DNA of 64,000 nt from Nereocystis luetkeana (GCA_031213475.1 JARUPZ010000025.1:9069544-9133543); one strand, 5' to 3'; positions 22,301 to 33,264 are shown, numbered from the stretch's first letter. The notes: generated by a model from the sequence alone, not told the origin. Numbers and translations are program-made.

Positions 22301-22539
22301 TCATAAAAAATACGGCCTTGCTGCGGCGGTGCATAGGCCTGTCAGGAAGAACGCCTAATCTGAGCTTATTTCCACAGCAGTATCCTCGAACAGCCTTGAG
22401 CATAACCATTGCATAGCCATTTTTTTTTTTTTTTTTTTTAGCCATTGCATGCTGATTTTAGTGCAGCTCGCCTCTGAGTACGATTTCTTCATACAATTGT
22501 CTCTGCATTCTCCAAAAAAATGCGTAGCCTTTACGTACC

Positions 22540-22548
22540 AGTGTTCAT

Positions 22549-22584
<36 letters not shown>

Positions 22585-22612
22585 CCAGGTATATATATAC
22601 CAGGTATATATG
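22540..22612 (+). repeat. TA dinucleotide tract with two CCAGG scars
   Basis: (TA)n interrupted twice by CCAGG, each flanked by TA. A TA-rich target collecting TA-specific insertions is what the scar model predicts. Confidence 0.75.
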
Positions 22613-23089
22613 TTTTCATTATTGATTCGTACCTGGTAGGTGTGTTCATACTGCTGTAGATGTGAGCCTTTTTTCGTACTGTTTTTAGTGAGGCGGACAG
22701 ATATGCCCTCTACTCGGTATTGTGGTACAAGTTTCTTCTTTCGCTGAGTCAATTGTGAGTGACCAACGCCGAAGTTGATGTTGCTGCACGATGGAGGATG
22801 CATGGGATAGACAACGAACGAGGGCAACAGGACGAGACAGCAGCAGGACTGCTTATAGGCTCAAGGCAGCGGGTAGAAAAAAGTCAACCCAACCCATTGC
22901 ACTGCGGTAAGTACAAGGCAAACATGAAGTGAAAGATAGCTGATTAGCTGATCTCAGTTGAGGGGCGGACCTACCTTCGGAACAACAACAAAGCAGGACA
23001 TTGCCCGAGGGCAGCCTTCCTCGTACCTGGTATGTACGCGGACTGCACACTTCCTGCATGCGACCATGTAAGGCCAGTACCAGTACTAG

Positions 23090-23180
23090 TACTAGTCGTA
23101 GTACGCGCGATCGAAGTATCTCATCTATCACACGCAGCCTGCAAAGATGACTTTCGACAAATTCCTCCATCTCAAAGCTA
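23090..23180 (+). repeat. F1 dispersed ~80-bp repeat
   Basis: Second copy of F1, in + orientation, ending 2 bp before M1 copy 10. Confidence 0.6.
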
Positions 23181-23181
23181 C

Positions 23182-23285
23182 TTCGGGGGACCATATTAAA
23201 TAGGACCTTCCGTAACCACCAAAACCTACATATTTCGCTATTTATACTTACAATATTTGGTCCTATTTACTTTGGTCCCGCGCAA
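23182..23285. mobile_element. M1 MITE copy 10
   Basis: Both ends recognisable; the left terminus is slightly eroded (TTCGGGGGACC). This copy gives the empty-site state CCTACATATTTCGC for the scar in copy 16. Confidence 0.88.
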
Positions 23286-24061
23286 TATAGTAGCTGTGTT
23301 GGTTTTTATTAAATCAATACCACTCCGACCCCTAATATAAAAACCGTTCAAATAATAACACTATTTTTCAACCAAAAGGTGCTTTAGGGATAGAGTGGTC
23401 TGGCAACAATCAATGGAGAATGACGAGAGGCTCCACTTACTATATATACGTGTGATACGTACGTACATGATGTGTCTTACACCCACTCAGTCATGTCGTA
23501 CTGCTGTTCTAAATATCACTATTCTTAATAAGAGGTCGCTCTATTACGGCGTGTCTTCCTACAGTAGTATTAATGGTACCGTACACCCGTATGATCTATA
23601 CATATTGTTACGTATATAATAGTAGTTCATACAAGGTATAACTTTCCTCTACGAGTTATTCCCCCTCATGTCCGTGACGATCGATCAATCAATCATCACT
23701 CAAATACATCAATCAATCGCCGAAACGCGCACACATATATATGGTAGAGTAGAGGGTGGACCGATTCCAGGGGGCAGGCGTCATACTGCTCCAGCCGGTA
23801 GCCTGGGGTTTCGATTTGTTACGTGGTGGGTGAGAGTTCGGGCAAGCAAGTCACACCACCCGGAGAGGATCAATTTCAGGGTTGTTGTGCCCACCGCACC
23901 GCACCGCACCGTACCTGACCCTCCCCTGATCAGGCATCACGCCGGATCGACGCATCCAAGGTCGTAGTGGCGGGTAATACTACACTATTCTTAGCGCTGC
24001 TGTGGCCGTGTACCACCGCTGTCCGCAACCTGGCCAACGAGTCAAATTGGCACACAGCGGG

Positions 24062-24150
24062 TAGGACCCCAGTCCCGTTTTGGGGGCAAACTACTTGCGA
24101 TTTGAGTGCCTTGTCTTCGAAACGGGACTGACTGCAGTCCTAAAATAAGT
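24062..24150. mobile_element. M3 MITE
   Basis: Inverted arms CCAGTCCCGTTTTGGGG and CGAAACGGGACTG. The right arm reads GGGACTGACTGCAGTCC, with an extra ACTG. Confidence 0.7.
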
Positions 24151-24228
24151 CAACACGGAATAGAAAGGAAGGTTGATTTTACTGCTGGATTGTACATACC
24201 ATATCCTCAAGATTTAGGTCGCTGTACT

Positions 24229-24340
24229 ATTAAACCTTTCGGGGCTGCAGTTCCGTTCTGGGGACAAACTACCTATTAATAGAATCTGAGTGGATTGGCC
24301 CCACCACGGAACTGCAGTCCTAACGGCCCTCAAAGGGTGA
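24229..24340. mobile_element. M3 MITE with TATTAATA scar
   Basis: Between ACAAACTAC and TCTGAGTGG, where other copies read only TTGAAATT, this copy carries CTATTAATAGAA; the extra bases fit a TTAATA insertion. Confidence 0.7.
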
Positions 24341-24348
24341 ATTAACTA

Positions 24349-24453
24349 TTAAGGGGGGCCATAGTTAACAGGACCAAATATTATTAGTAAAAAATATTAA
24401 ACATGTAGGTTTTTATGTGTACCATAGGTCCTGTTAACTATGGTCCCCCGTGA
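24349..24453. mobile_element. M1 MITE copy 11
   Basis: Canonical length with CTA on the left and TAG on the right. It lies 9 bp after the M3 element. Confidence 0.9.
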
Positions 24454-24844
24454 TAGACGGGACAGCAAAAACGGCACCTACTTTCTACGTACGTACAGTT
24501 TGTCGCTCTGAGAGCGAACGTAGTACGAGTACCCGTTTAATGTTCACGTCGAGCCCGAACGGGCTATTATATATCAACATCAGAGTCAACTGCTTAGAGC
24601 GCGTAGCGTGGAAGGTAGGCGCAATCAGTCAATTAGACGCCAGCCGACGAGGGCATAAAAAAAAAGTAAAGTATTTTCGAGATAAAAATGAAGACACAAA
24701 CCGTGGTCGGGAGGGGGGGGGAGGAGAGAGCCTGCTACTATATGTGAGCCCGGATCGGAGTCACGACTATTAATACTGGTATTAATAGGAGGGACAGAAA
24801 AAATAAGGCCGAAGGTAATTAATGGGGAGGCGAAAAAAAAATAA

Positions 24845-25010
24845 AAGAGGGTCTAAACGGGTACTGCATTATATTCCCATCAGAGCCCAAACGGGTATTA
24901 TATGCCCATCAGAATCCAAACGGATATTATATGTCTATCAGAGTCCAAACGGGTATTATATTCACATCAGAGACCAAACGGGTATTATGCTCACATCAGA
25001 AGAGTCCGAA
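24845..25010 (+). repeat. AGTCCAAACGGGTATTATAT minisatellite
   Basis: Six ~30-bp units of the type CAGAGTCCAAACGGGTATTA followed by TATGCCCAT. Single diverged units occur at 24.55, 25.2 and 57.3-57.4 kb. The three frames that read through (Pro/Ile/Gln-rich) all translate the same repeat and are not called. Confidence 0.85.
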
Positions 25011-25678
25011 GCAAAGATGTCAAGAGTCAAGCCAAGCACGGCAAAACGTTCGCTGTCAAGGGCAGAGGGCCGAGTGTTCCACACTAAAACCTAGTAGTCT
25101 GGTTGGTGTCAGTCAAGGCGTGTCGAGGCCAAGTTGCTGGCTGTCAAGAGGTGAAAGTGCTGTCTCCTGACATCCTCGGTCCAAACAGGAATCAAGTTCC
25201 CATCCTCAGAGTCCAAACGGGTACTCGTTTCGTTATTGATATACATGTGGAAGTTTGGCCTTCAGGCCTCCCTTAGGCGTTGAGGGAAGCACTCCCGCTG
25301 AGGGCACAAATGACTTGGAATCAGAGTCGAAGTCAGATTTAGGTGCATGTGTATGTGCATGCTGTATCTGGTATGTAGTGCGGTACTAAAAGGGTTGAAG
25401 GTGTTCTACCCCATCGGTAGGAAGATTAGAAAAAAAAAAACCAACTATTAATAGCAACCAAACAGAATCAACCAACCAGTCAGTCAGTGAACCACGCAAT
25501 CGAACGCTTCAATCAGAAGCAAAAGGCAAGAGGAGGAGGAGGAGGAGGACGTGGATCATTTTTTTTTTTGCCTCCATCCCTCCATCCCATTCACAATCGT
25601 TGCCCTGTTTTTCTCTCTTCCTTCTACTATTAATGGTAGTCGTGCAGCGTGACTCAGATCCCGGGTCATAAAGCAGCC

Positions 25679-25700
25679 CCCCCCCCCCCCCCCCCCCGCC
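25679..25700 (+). repeat. Poly-C run
   Basis: About 20 C. The surrounding 25.2-25.9 kb shows no supported gene. Confidence 0.9.
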
Positions 25701-25924
25701 CCGCCACTACGGTACATGCCTCCATTTTTGGAGCGAGAAGGGCGCAGCACAATCGATCTTCCCTCGTTGGCTCGCATCGAGTTTTTGCACACACGCCAGG
25801 CGTTTCTTGCTTGCTGCAAAAGCCCGCTACTCTGGCCCCCTCACGCCAATCTAAGTACGCGACGTATATCTTGCTATATACAAGTATGTATATATAAGTC
25901 TGCCTATATAGCTAGTATATAATG

Positions 25925-26045
25925 AATGCTTGTCATCCGACAGTGTGCAGCACGAGGCTTCGGCATATATCACTCAAGACATTCCTGAAGGAAGAAAAAA
26001 CCACGGAAGCAAAGGGAACATATGCACACGTACTCCGTGTAACAA
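25925..26045 (-). mobile_element. S1 retroposon copy
   Basis: Inverted 3' end CATCCGACAGTGTGCAGCAC followed by GAAGGAAGAAAAAACCACGG; diverged, tail side lies in TA-rich DNA. Confidence 0.6.
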
Positions 26046-26344
26046 AAACGTTAAACAGGCAACTATTTATACCTGGTATAGAGTACTGCCGTAATTGGAA
26101 CCCAGAGCAAGTGCAGGAAAGTAGGAATCGGTCATAACGTGGGAACTCGATGCGATCTCGACGATGCCTCCAAGATCAATGGTGGAGTGTGTGCTCGTAC
26201 TGGTAAATCTGACTGGTTTACCTGGTACTGCTGTATTATATACCAGGTACCAGGTATCGTATACGTAAGGTGTTGCTTTTTTTTAGGTAAACAGAACAAC
26301 TATGGTACGCGGTATTTTGCCTCTTAACGAAAATCAGCGTTGTC

Positions 26345-26422
26345 GTGTCAGCAGCAGCACAGCAGCAGCACAGCAGCAGCACAGCAGCAGCACAGCAGCA
26401 GCACAGCAGCAGCAACAACCAA
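26345..26422 (+). repeat. AGCAGCAC repeat
   Basis: (CAGCAGCACAG)n tract, about seven units. Not treated as coding. Confidence 0.85.
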
Positions 26423-27060
26423 ACATACTCCGCAGCGTCACCACAGTGATCGGGTATGTGAAGACACACGTGCACGTATGTATACCATGAACCGGACACT
26501 AAAAAACAGTCGTCGTAGTTGGTGCAAATATTGATATTAATAGTAGGTACTTTCTAAGTAGTACTCGTTCCATGTATTGGAGACAGCTATTTTGAGGAAA
26601 AACGATGGCGTTTCAAGACTCCCCTCCCCACCGAAGTAATGGCTTACGCCCATGCACAACAACAAGTGCACTCCTTCCGCCCCAAAATCCCTAAGCAGCA
26701 AGAGGAGCAAACACAAGAGTCGTTCGATCTACGTCGTAGTACAGTAGATAGATACGTCGAAGATGTTCTGATATTTGTTTATTAATAGAACCTTCCTGTC
26801 TCCCCTCCCCCCGCTCCCGGCATGTGTATGCGCTGCAGTCATTGTGTCGTTAGAGCCTGTCTTGCCGGCTTCTACCGCTGTAGCCGCGGATTAGCAGGTA
26901 TAACTTTTGGCAGTGAAAGGTACATGAGAACAGCAACCATACCACAACAACAACCTGGTTGTGGATACCACCTTGTCCGAAATTATAATCAACACTTATA
27001 TGCTATGATTCAATCAACATGTACCCTATTTTAGGGACAGAGTGGTCTAAAGTGCCAATA

Positions 27061-27165
27061 TTACGGGGGGCCATATTAAATAGAACCTATGGCCCAGGCA
27101 ACAACCTATATATTTCGCTATTTTAACCAACAATATTAGGTCCTATTTACTATGGTCCCCCGTAG
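27061..27165. mobile_element. M1 MITE copy 12
   Basis: Canonical length with TA on both sides. Preceded by GGGACAGAGTGGT, a short motif also at 23.39 and 41.93 kb that may be the end of another small element. Confidence 0.88.
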
Positions 27166-27340
27166 TAGTACATACGGGCAGTAGTAGTTGCAGCAGCAGT
27201 GATATTAGTAGTAGTAGCAGTAGCAGCAGTAGCAGTAGCAGTAACCGTAACGAGGGTAGCAGAAACACATAGTTGTGCTAACTGGACGCGGCACGGACGG
27301 TGCACGTCTTTTTTTCTAGGCTATCTTCTGTCTTTTGCAG

Positions 27341-27620
27341 TGGTGGGGGTTAGTATGAATGGTAGTGGTGATATAGCTGGCGGCGCCGGCGGCGGTAGTG
27401 GTGACGAAATGGGAATGAACGCTCGTATATACGAGCGATTAATAATAGTGGACCACACCATCAATGATCAATGCTGTTCATATCCACCGCCATCACCGCC
27501 ACAAAGAAACCCCGCGGGCCAAGAAAGCGGGACGGGGCATGGGCATGGGCCGGTCACAGCAAGCAAGCAAAGTGAAATTTCTCAGTTCTCGAACTATTCT
27601 CATTCTTTCCCATGCGACAG
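27341..27620 (+). CDS. Putative internal exon, unidentified protein
   Basis: A 280-bp segment open in one frame and bounded by good splice signals: an acceptor with a pyrimidine-rich tract (CTTCTGTCTTTTGCAG ending at 27340) and a donor ACAG|GTAATAAC at 27621. The peptide has a Gly/Ser-rich start (MNGSGDIAGGAGGGSG), then MNARIYERLIIVDHTINDQC, a Pro-rich stretch, a His/Gly patch and a Ser/Gln-rich end (ASKQSEISQFSNYSHS). No domain is recognised, so function is unknown. Neighbouring exons are not identified; M1 copy 12 lies 175 bp upstream, probably in an intron or 5' flank. A TTAATAATA stretch inside the exon resembles the scar class seen elsewhere; if it is a scar, it added in-frame codons (Leu-Ile-Ile). 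Confidence 0.45.
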
Positions 27621-27732
27621 GTAATAACAGCTGCTGTAGTGAGCTTCAAGGTTGACTATAATAGCCACCTGGAAATAAACATCACCCCAAAATGAAGTAC
27701 TGCGGTAGTAACGCTGTACGAGTACGTACTAT

Positions 27733-28008
27733 TTATATTAATACTGCACTGCTGTAGTACTGTACGAACGGGAAAACCGTCGAAAAGAAAGCAACATTCT
27801 CAACATCGACCACGCTAACCAGCCCGGGCTGCCGCGGTCTGGGAGGTATATAGGGGATGTGTCCGAAGTCCGAAGCGGCTTGAAAGGGGCATGTATCAAC
27901 ACGACCCTGTAATGTATAGCAAGGCAGCATCATCACGTGTACTCGTCCTGATTCACGCTCTTCGTACTGTAGACGATTGATTTTGAAAAAAAACGCCTCC
28001 TCTCGTGG
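27733..28008 (-). CDS. Putative downstream exon of a two-exon minus-strand gene
   Basis: Open frame of 91 codons to a stop at 27733, starting after the acceptor TTTTCTACGTGCGACACAG. The peptide begins PREEAFFFKINRLQYEERES, continues GRVHVMMLPCYTLQGR, then a Pro-rich YIPPRPRQPGLVSVVDVE. It joins in phase 0 with the exon at 28062-28268 across a 53-bp intron. A possible further donor (CTG|GTTAGC, near 27815) would shorten it. No family recognised. This is host-like sequence without repeat matches elsewhere in the window. Confidence 0.4.
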   Translation of the reverse strand, partial: PREEAFFFKINRLQYEERESGRVHVMMLPCYTLQGRVDTCPFQAASDFGHIPYIPPRPRQPGLVSVVDVENVAFFSTVFPFVQYYSSAVLI

Positions 28009-28061
28009 CTGTGTCGCACGTAGAAAACGAAAAATAACACCCCCTCCTGGATTGAACTTAC

Positions 28062-28268
28062 TGAGCTGATTTTGTCCCAAATAAGGGAGGTAAAATACAG
28101 CGAAGAGGGTTTGGAAAAGTTTCGACGGGATGTCCCCATAGACTGCTGGATGTCCCCATAGACTGCTGTCTGTTGTATCGCTGCAGCAGAAGGTGTTTGT
28201 TCACTTTCCCCTTCGACGAGCAAACGGAGCTGGGGAAAATCGTTCGAGAGGTTGTATCGTCTCACCAC
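28062..28268 (-). CDS. Putative upstream exon of the same two-exon gene
   Basis: A 69-codon frame ending at the consensus donor TCA|GTAAGTTC, phase 0. The peptide reads RRYNLSNDFPQLRLLVEGES, then EQTPSAAAIQQ, a short internal duplication (two copies of CAGTCTATGGGGACATCC), and SLYFTSLIWDKISS. Its 5' limit is uncertain: a stop lies just upstream of 28268 and no ATG opens the frame before an internal Met, so either an upstream exon exists or translation starts at that internal Met. Product unknown. Confidence 0.4.
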
Positions 28269-28519
28269 TCACCACACCCAGGTGATAGTGTTACACGGTG
28301 GTACTGTTCTCGTGTGGCTCTACCTGGGCCCAAAATGGTTCAAACATTAACATTAATAGTATAATACCGTGCAATACAGCACTCTCAATAGGCTGCAAGC
28401 TGGGGGCGTCTACTATTAATACATGAGTTTATTATTGCATTATCCCTCCAAACCTACCATATTTTTTTTGCGTGCGCCTCCTTTGTTTCGGGGCACATCG
28501 GCGCGGAAAAGGTAGGAGG

Positions 28520-28765
28520 GATGTTGATTTATCCCAGGGGGTGTGCTAATTCATCCCCGGGGGTGCGCTAATTCATCCCCGGGGGTGTGTTGATTTAGCA
28601 ATTCATCCCAGGAGGGTGATAAATCATGCCAGGGTGTCTGTTGAGTGATCACAGGGTGTGTTACTAATAACATCGTAGGGGGAGTGTTCAATTCATCCTA
28701 TTAATAGGGTGTGTGAATCCATCCTATAAATAGGGAGGGGTGTTGATTCATCCGAGGGTGTTACA
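28520..28765 (+). repeat. ATTCATCCCCGGGGGTGTG tandem array
   Basis: About nine degenerate ~25-bp units. One reads ATTCATCCTATTAATAGGG, in which TATTAATA lies at the centre where other units have CCCCGGGG-like sequence. Confidence 0.8.
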
Positions 28766-29344
28766 TTGCGTGGTATACCGTATATCGCTGCGGGCGGTTT
28801 CGGCGGCGTGATACTGTTGGCTTGAGGTACTCGTAGTATCCCGTTTCGGGCCGGACTCCCGCTGCTGTGGGGACAACATACATACTCGAAACTAGAGTCA
28901 GACATGATATGTTTGTTTACAGCAGTGTACTTTCGACTAGGGAAAAGGTTAGGATAGATAGCTACCAGCTGGTAGATTGCATTGCCCACTGCAGTGCATA
29001 CTGTACACGTGGCAACGTAGTATCTCTGTGGCGTAGCTTTGTGACCACATAACTTGTTGTATCTCTTCTAGAATTGGAGAATCGGCACGGCTGACCCCGA
29101 CTAATACTGCAGTAGCAGTGCTTGCCCCCTGCGGGCTGCTTGGCGTAACTTAGCGAGCCCCGCACCGCACACTTGTCATGCGGAGGCCCCTCTACCATAA
29201 CCAGTGGGTGGTAATTAGTCTATTTAATACCAGGTACCTGGTAGGCTATTTCTTGCCCTCGGACGCGCTGGGTTTCGAATCTTGGTTGCATGGATTCCAA
29301 CACACGTGCCAGCCAATAAAACCGGCGACATGGCGGGAGTCGGC

Positions 29345-29612
29345 ACACTACTCCGCTTCGCCACCCAACTAACAATTACATGGTACACAGCAGAAGTAGC
29401 CGTCAACGCCGAGTCAGTAAGTTGGCTTACGTCGCCACCCAACGAACAACTATTAATAGCCGTCACCGTCAAGTCAGTAAGTTGGCATATCGCCACCCAA
29501 CCCACAATTAGCCGTCAACTCCAAGTCAGTTAGTTGGAATACATCGTCATCCAATTACTAGTCACAACAACTTGTAGCCGTCAACGGCAAGTCAGTTAGT
29601 TGACATTAATAT
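29345..29612 (+). repeat. Hairpin tandem array R1, cluster 2
   Basis: Five units of the R1 hairpin repeat (GCCGTCAACGTCAAGTCAGT, CATCGCCACCCAACTAACAA). One unit border carries CTATTAATAGCC and others CTATCGATAGCC or CAATTAGCC. Confidence 0.75.
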
Positions 29613-29628
29613 CATGGTACTATTAATA

Positions 29629-29754
29629 TTACGGGGGACCATAGTAAATATGATCAAATATTGTTAGTAAGTATAGGTAAATTTTATATACCAGGTAGGT
29701 TTTTGTGTGTATGATACCGTACCTGGTAGGTCCTATTTAATATGCCCCCCGTAA
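29629..29754. mobile_element. M1 MITE copy 13 with two CCWGG scars
   Basis: About 20 bp longer than canonical, mostly because of two 7-bp insertions: TACCAGGTA at 29689-29697 (canonical ATATAGGTTTTT) and TACCTGGTA at 29720-29728 (canonical CCGTAGGTCC). TA flanks are intact. Central to the scar analysis. Confidence 0.93.
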
Positions 29755-29819
29755 TATCAATAATAGACGTGAATTTCAGATAAGTCCAGTCAAGTCACAG
29801 CCCTTGCAGTAAACGAAAA

Positions 29820-29905
29820 AAAGGAACAGCCCTTTTGAGACTATAGTCCGATGTTGCCATTTTGAGGATAAATGACTTGAAATTAGGACGAGATCTATTC
29901 TGGAC
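29820..29905. mobile_element. M3 MITE, decayed fragment
   Basis: CCCTTTTGAGACTATAGTCC and TTTTGAGGATAAATGACTTG match left-arm and centre order of M3; the right arm is not clear. Confidence 0.4.
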
Positions 29906-29989
29906 AACTGCAGTGCAGCAGTAGCAGTAGAGGCCTCGGGCGGAAGAAGAATGGAAGAAAATCTAAAAACAAAATCAACTCTTTGGACT

Positions 29990-30069
29990 GCAGTCCCGTT
30001 GTTGAGGAAAAACATTCAATTTTTAAGTATTTTATCCCCAAAACGGGACTGCGGTACTAAAAGGGGTAA
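29990..30069. mobile_element. M3 MITE
   Basis: GGACTGCAGTCCCGTTGTTG ... CCCCAAAACGGGACTGCGGT, with the outer TAAAAGGGGTAAG end. The following 30.07-30.9 kb contains TACCAGGTA-rich unique DNA and no gene I can support. Confidence 0.75.
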
Positions 30070-30903
30070 GATGCGACCACCCAATCCCAGTACGCACATA
30101 TCATTATGTATGGAAATATGGAGCTGGTACGTGCGTACATGTGCGTTTAGATTTACATCTGGATAGATAGGTACTATTTACAGCAGCAACTGCAGTAGGT
30201 AGGCAATTTTAATATTTAATACTGGTATTAACAAGGGTTCACAAAGGTCTTCGCATGTTGTTATCCGACGGCGGATGGATGTCACATGTTCGTGCTGCTG
30301 TTATTATTAGTTGTTATAACCGGTATGTATGATATGTCCCAAAAAGAGGAAAAGAGTCTGATACGTACGAAATCCATATCCATATCACCAGGTACCAGCG
30401 TATACACAATACTGCTGGAAGTAATACGCATCGATGTGAAGTAATATTAATAATAGCAAGACGACGTATGGTACAATACCTGGCACATGTTATACGTACG
30501 TACCCATTTTTATTTACATTACGGTATTATATGTACGTAATCATCGTCCACGTGCCGACCAACACCAATTTCGTGGGTTCGAGTCTCTCCGAGTGCACGG
30601 CGTAGTGGCTTTAGAGAAAGCGCGGGTGGCAATATTTGATGAAGATCGACGAGCAGTGGGAATGTTGAATGAACCCTATGCGCGACAAAAAATAAAGGCA
30701 CGTACCGGGGAGGGGGAGAGACGACGCCTGTGATCACGGCTTGTCCGAAAGCTGGGAGGTAAAAGTGATGACCAAACCAACCAAGAAACAAAAATCATCC
30801 TTAAACGGATGACGTACTCGGACGAGCAAGTGAGTATGTACAATAACATGTACATGCTCTTATTGTGGAACACAGGGCAACCTCCCCTTGCTTGCGGTAC
30901 CAC

Positions 30904-30986
30904 TATTGTTGTTGTTGTTGTTGTTGTTCTCACATTAACTCTCTGACGAAGGAGTCCGTGGTCACACAAAGGTGCTGGAGCCCTAG
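30904..30986 (-). mobile_element. S3 retroposon 3' end, AAC tail
   Basis: Reverse-oriented match to 21731-21802: (GTT)n, TTCTCACATTAACTC, GTCCGTGGTCACAC. Extent on the 5' side unknown. Confidence 0.5.
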
Positions 30987-31176
30987 GAAGATCCGAAAAA
31001 CAAAAAAAAATTCGAAAATTCGGCTGCCTCAAAATACACGAGACGGAAAAAGCGCACACAAGATAAAACCAATGTGCAAAACTGAACTAACATGGCCGCG
31101 GGTATATCCTCTCAACTATAACATAGAGTACCCCCGTTCCCACCACTAACCAACTCGTGGCTGCTGACTACAGCGG

Positions 31177-31395
31177 ATGCTGTCTGAAGTGCTGCCTGCA
31201 CCGTACGAAACGCACGGTAGTCGTGAAAACGAAAGAGGAACACACCTCCTGCCTGCTATCTGGAGTGCTGTCAGAGTGAAGACTCGCGGATATGCAGTGA
31301 AAAAAGGAGCAATCGAACCTTACTACCACACGAATATCAACGATCGCCATCTCTTCCTGGACTGTCTGACACAAAAAGGTGCAGCACAGTTTTGA
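31177..31395 (+). CDS. Small unidentified ORF or terminal exon
   Basis: ATG-initiated 72-codon frame with balanced amino-acid use: MLSEVLPAPYETHGSRENER at the start, then SAVRVKTRGYAVKKGAIEPY and NINDRHLFLDCLTQKGAAQF before TGA. The ATG lies 2 bp after a possible acceptor (TGACTACAG). No repeat match in the window and no domain recognised. It could be a terminal exon or chance. Confidence 0.3.
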   Translation: MLSEVLPAPYETHGSRENERGTHLLPAIWSAVRVKTRGYAVKKGAIEPYYHTNINDRHLFLDCLTQKGAAQF

Positions 31396-31566
31396 TACCA
31401 CGTCCCTGATAATTGCGTAGGTTATTCCCCATGAAGGGTATACAACTCGTTAAACTACTAAGACCAGTGACGAGTACCGGTAGATACTATTCTGCCTCGT
31501 GAAAAACAATACCAGGGAAAAAACAAACTATGACTGCTTCTCTCGTGATGATAGTGTGCGCGCAAA

Positions 31567-31696
31567 TCATGGGTCTCCATGCACCGTCTTCCTGCCGCTC
31601 TTCATGGCCGCATCATCGCCTTGGCCCAATCCACCCGCTCCTTTGCGCGTGCACTCGTTGCCATTCCCTTCCAGTCGTTTCCCTTTCTCCGTCATC
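31567..31696 (-). CDS. Putative terminal exon, basic Gly-rich peptide
   Basis: Preceded by the acceptor CATTTTGTTTTTCAG, then MTEKGKRLEGNGNECTRKGA, GGLGQGDDAAMKSGRKTVHG and DP before TGA at 31567. Balanced codon use and a good pyrimidine tract favour coding, but the opposite strand is also open here (89 and 151 codons), so strand is not settled. Function unknown. Confidence 0.3.
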
Positions 31697-32330
31697 CTGA
31701 AAAACAAAATGCTCCTCGCACTTGCGGTTCTGATCTGGGAAATAAAAATTCTCGCGCAGGGGGAGGTCAATCCGTCTCTTCTCCGCACGTCGACGCTCAG
31801 TCTCCCTCCTCCCTCGTCGTCGAATCCAGCCTCCTACCGGCGCAATAGACTGTGCCGTAGTGTGGCCTGTGGTGGCGCCTGCCTCCGCGCATGGACACCC
31901 CGATTGAGCATTGCTGCTCTGCCGCAGCTGCCTAAAAAGACGCGCGAATCGTAGGTCTCCGTGCCTGACGCACCACTTACGACCCAACTCTACTGCCGCC
32001 TGAGCCTCGCGGCCACAGGCAGCAGCAAGACGGTATCACTCCTTGAGGGTGAGTCCGGCCTTACACCCGCCAGAAAGACCTACCCCACTCGCTATTAGCC
32101 TGATAGGGCATGCCTCGCAGCATTCCTTGCCGAGGCAGCGAGGGGAACGGAAGTACATGTACACCAACAGCAGCATGTACGCAGACAAAACTTCGTTTGG
32201 CTTTTTGTGCCGCCTTTTATTTTTCGCCATCCCATTTACCAGTACTAGTACTATTACTAACTGTTGTTGTTTCCTTTATTCGCGTGTGTTCGCCCATTTT
32301 ATCTGTCCTTTTTTCTCTTCCCTATTATTA

Positions 32331-32442
32331 TTACGGGGGACCATAGTTAATAGGACCTGTGGCATACATAAAAACGTATATATGTACCCATTTCTACAAA
32401 CAATATTTGGTCTTATTAACTACCTGGTATGGTCCCTCGTAA
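32331..32442. mobile_element. M1 MITE copy 14 with CCTGG scar
   Basis: The right inverted repeat reads TTAACTACCTGGTATGGTCC instead of TTAACTATGGTCC: a clean 7-bp insertion with TA duplicated (32421-32429). Confidence 0.93.
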
Positions 32443-32655
32443 TAGTATCTTCGCTCTTCTTTTCTCTGTCCCTCCTGTTAATATTAATAGTCATATTAAT
32501 AGTCGTAACTCAGATTCGGGGTGACATATAATAGCAGGGTCTCTTCCTCTCCCCCCACCCCCCACTGCGGTTCGTGCGTTGCATTTTTGTCGCGAGAATA
32601 TTTTACGTATTTTCTTCCCTCGTCGGCTGGCGTCTAACTGCGCCGACTCACGCTA

Positions 32656-32768
32656 TTACGGGGGACCATAGTTAATACCATGGTAGGACCTATGGTATAC
32701 ATAAAAACCTTTATGTTTAACCATTTTTACTGACAATATTTGGTCCTATTAACTATGGTCCCCCGTAA
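32656..32768. mobile_element. M1 MITE copy 15 with CCATGG scar
   Basis: The left inverted repeat reads GTTAATACCATGGTAGGACC where canonical copies read GTTAATAGGACC: an 8-bp insertion, TA-CCATGG-TA (32676-32685). TA flanks intact. Confidence 0.92.
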
Positions 32769-32952
32769 TACTATGTATCAATACGAGTAGGCGCTTTCAG
32801 CGGTTGGCTCCTCTTTTTCCTTCAGCCACTTTTGGCAAAAAAAAACACAGCCTGAACACGGCGGCGGGATTCGAACTCCAGAATCAACGCTACAGCGATA
32901 CAAGTACCTCCTATTCATATAATTAGTAAGTAGCATTGGAGGGGAACCACTT

Positions 32953-33044
32953 TTAACCCTTTTGGGACTGCAGTCCCGTTCAGGGGACAAACTACTTGAA
33001 ATTTGAGTGGATTGTCCCCTAAATCGGGACTGCAGTCTTGTGGA
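32953..33044. mobile_element. M3 MITE
   Basis: Well preserved: TTAACCCTTTTGGGACTGCA, GACAAACTACTTGAAATTTG, then CGGGACTGCAGTC. Confidence 0.82.
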
Positions 33045-33264
33045 AGGATCAAGTCAAACTTATCACCCGGGTTGTGACCCGACTGTACCGAGTCTGGGTT
33101 TACCAAAGGGAGGGAGGGAGCTGAAGAACGTCGAACGCAGACAGATACAGCAGCAGCAGCGGTGTATGTACTATTGGGACTTCAGAGAAAAAAAAACTTG
33201 ATCGTAAAAAGTGACATATTAATATTCTATTCATACAGCAGTATGAGTATATCGAAGGCCATCG

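Noticed and set aside
30560-30610. GGGTTCGAGTCTC as a possible tRNA T arm.
   Set aside because: The flanking stem bases do not pair and no D arm is present at the right distance.
32790-32935. tRNA-like GGAGTTCGAATCCC (minus strand) followed by a T run.
   Set aside because: The T arm does not pair and no acceptor or anticodon arm could be drawn; at most a decayed pol III-derived repeat.
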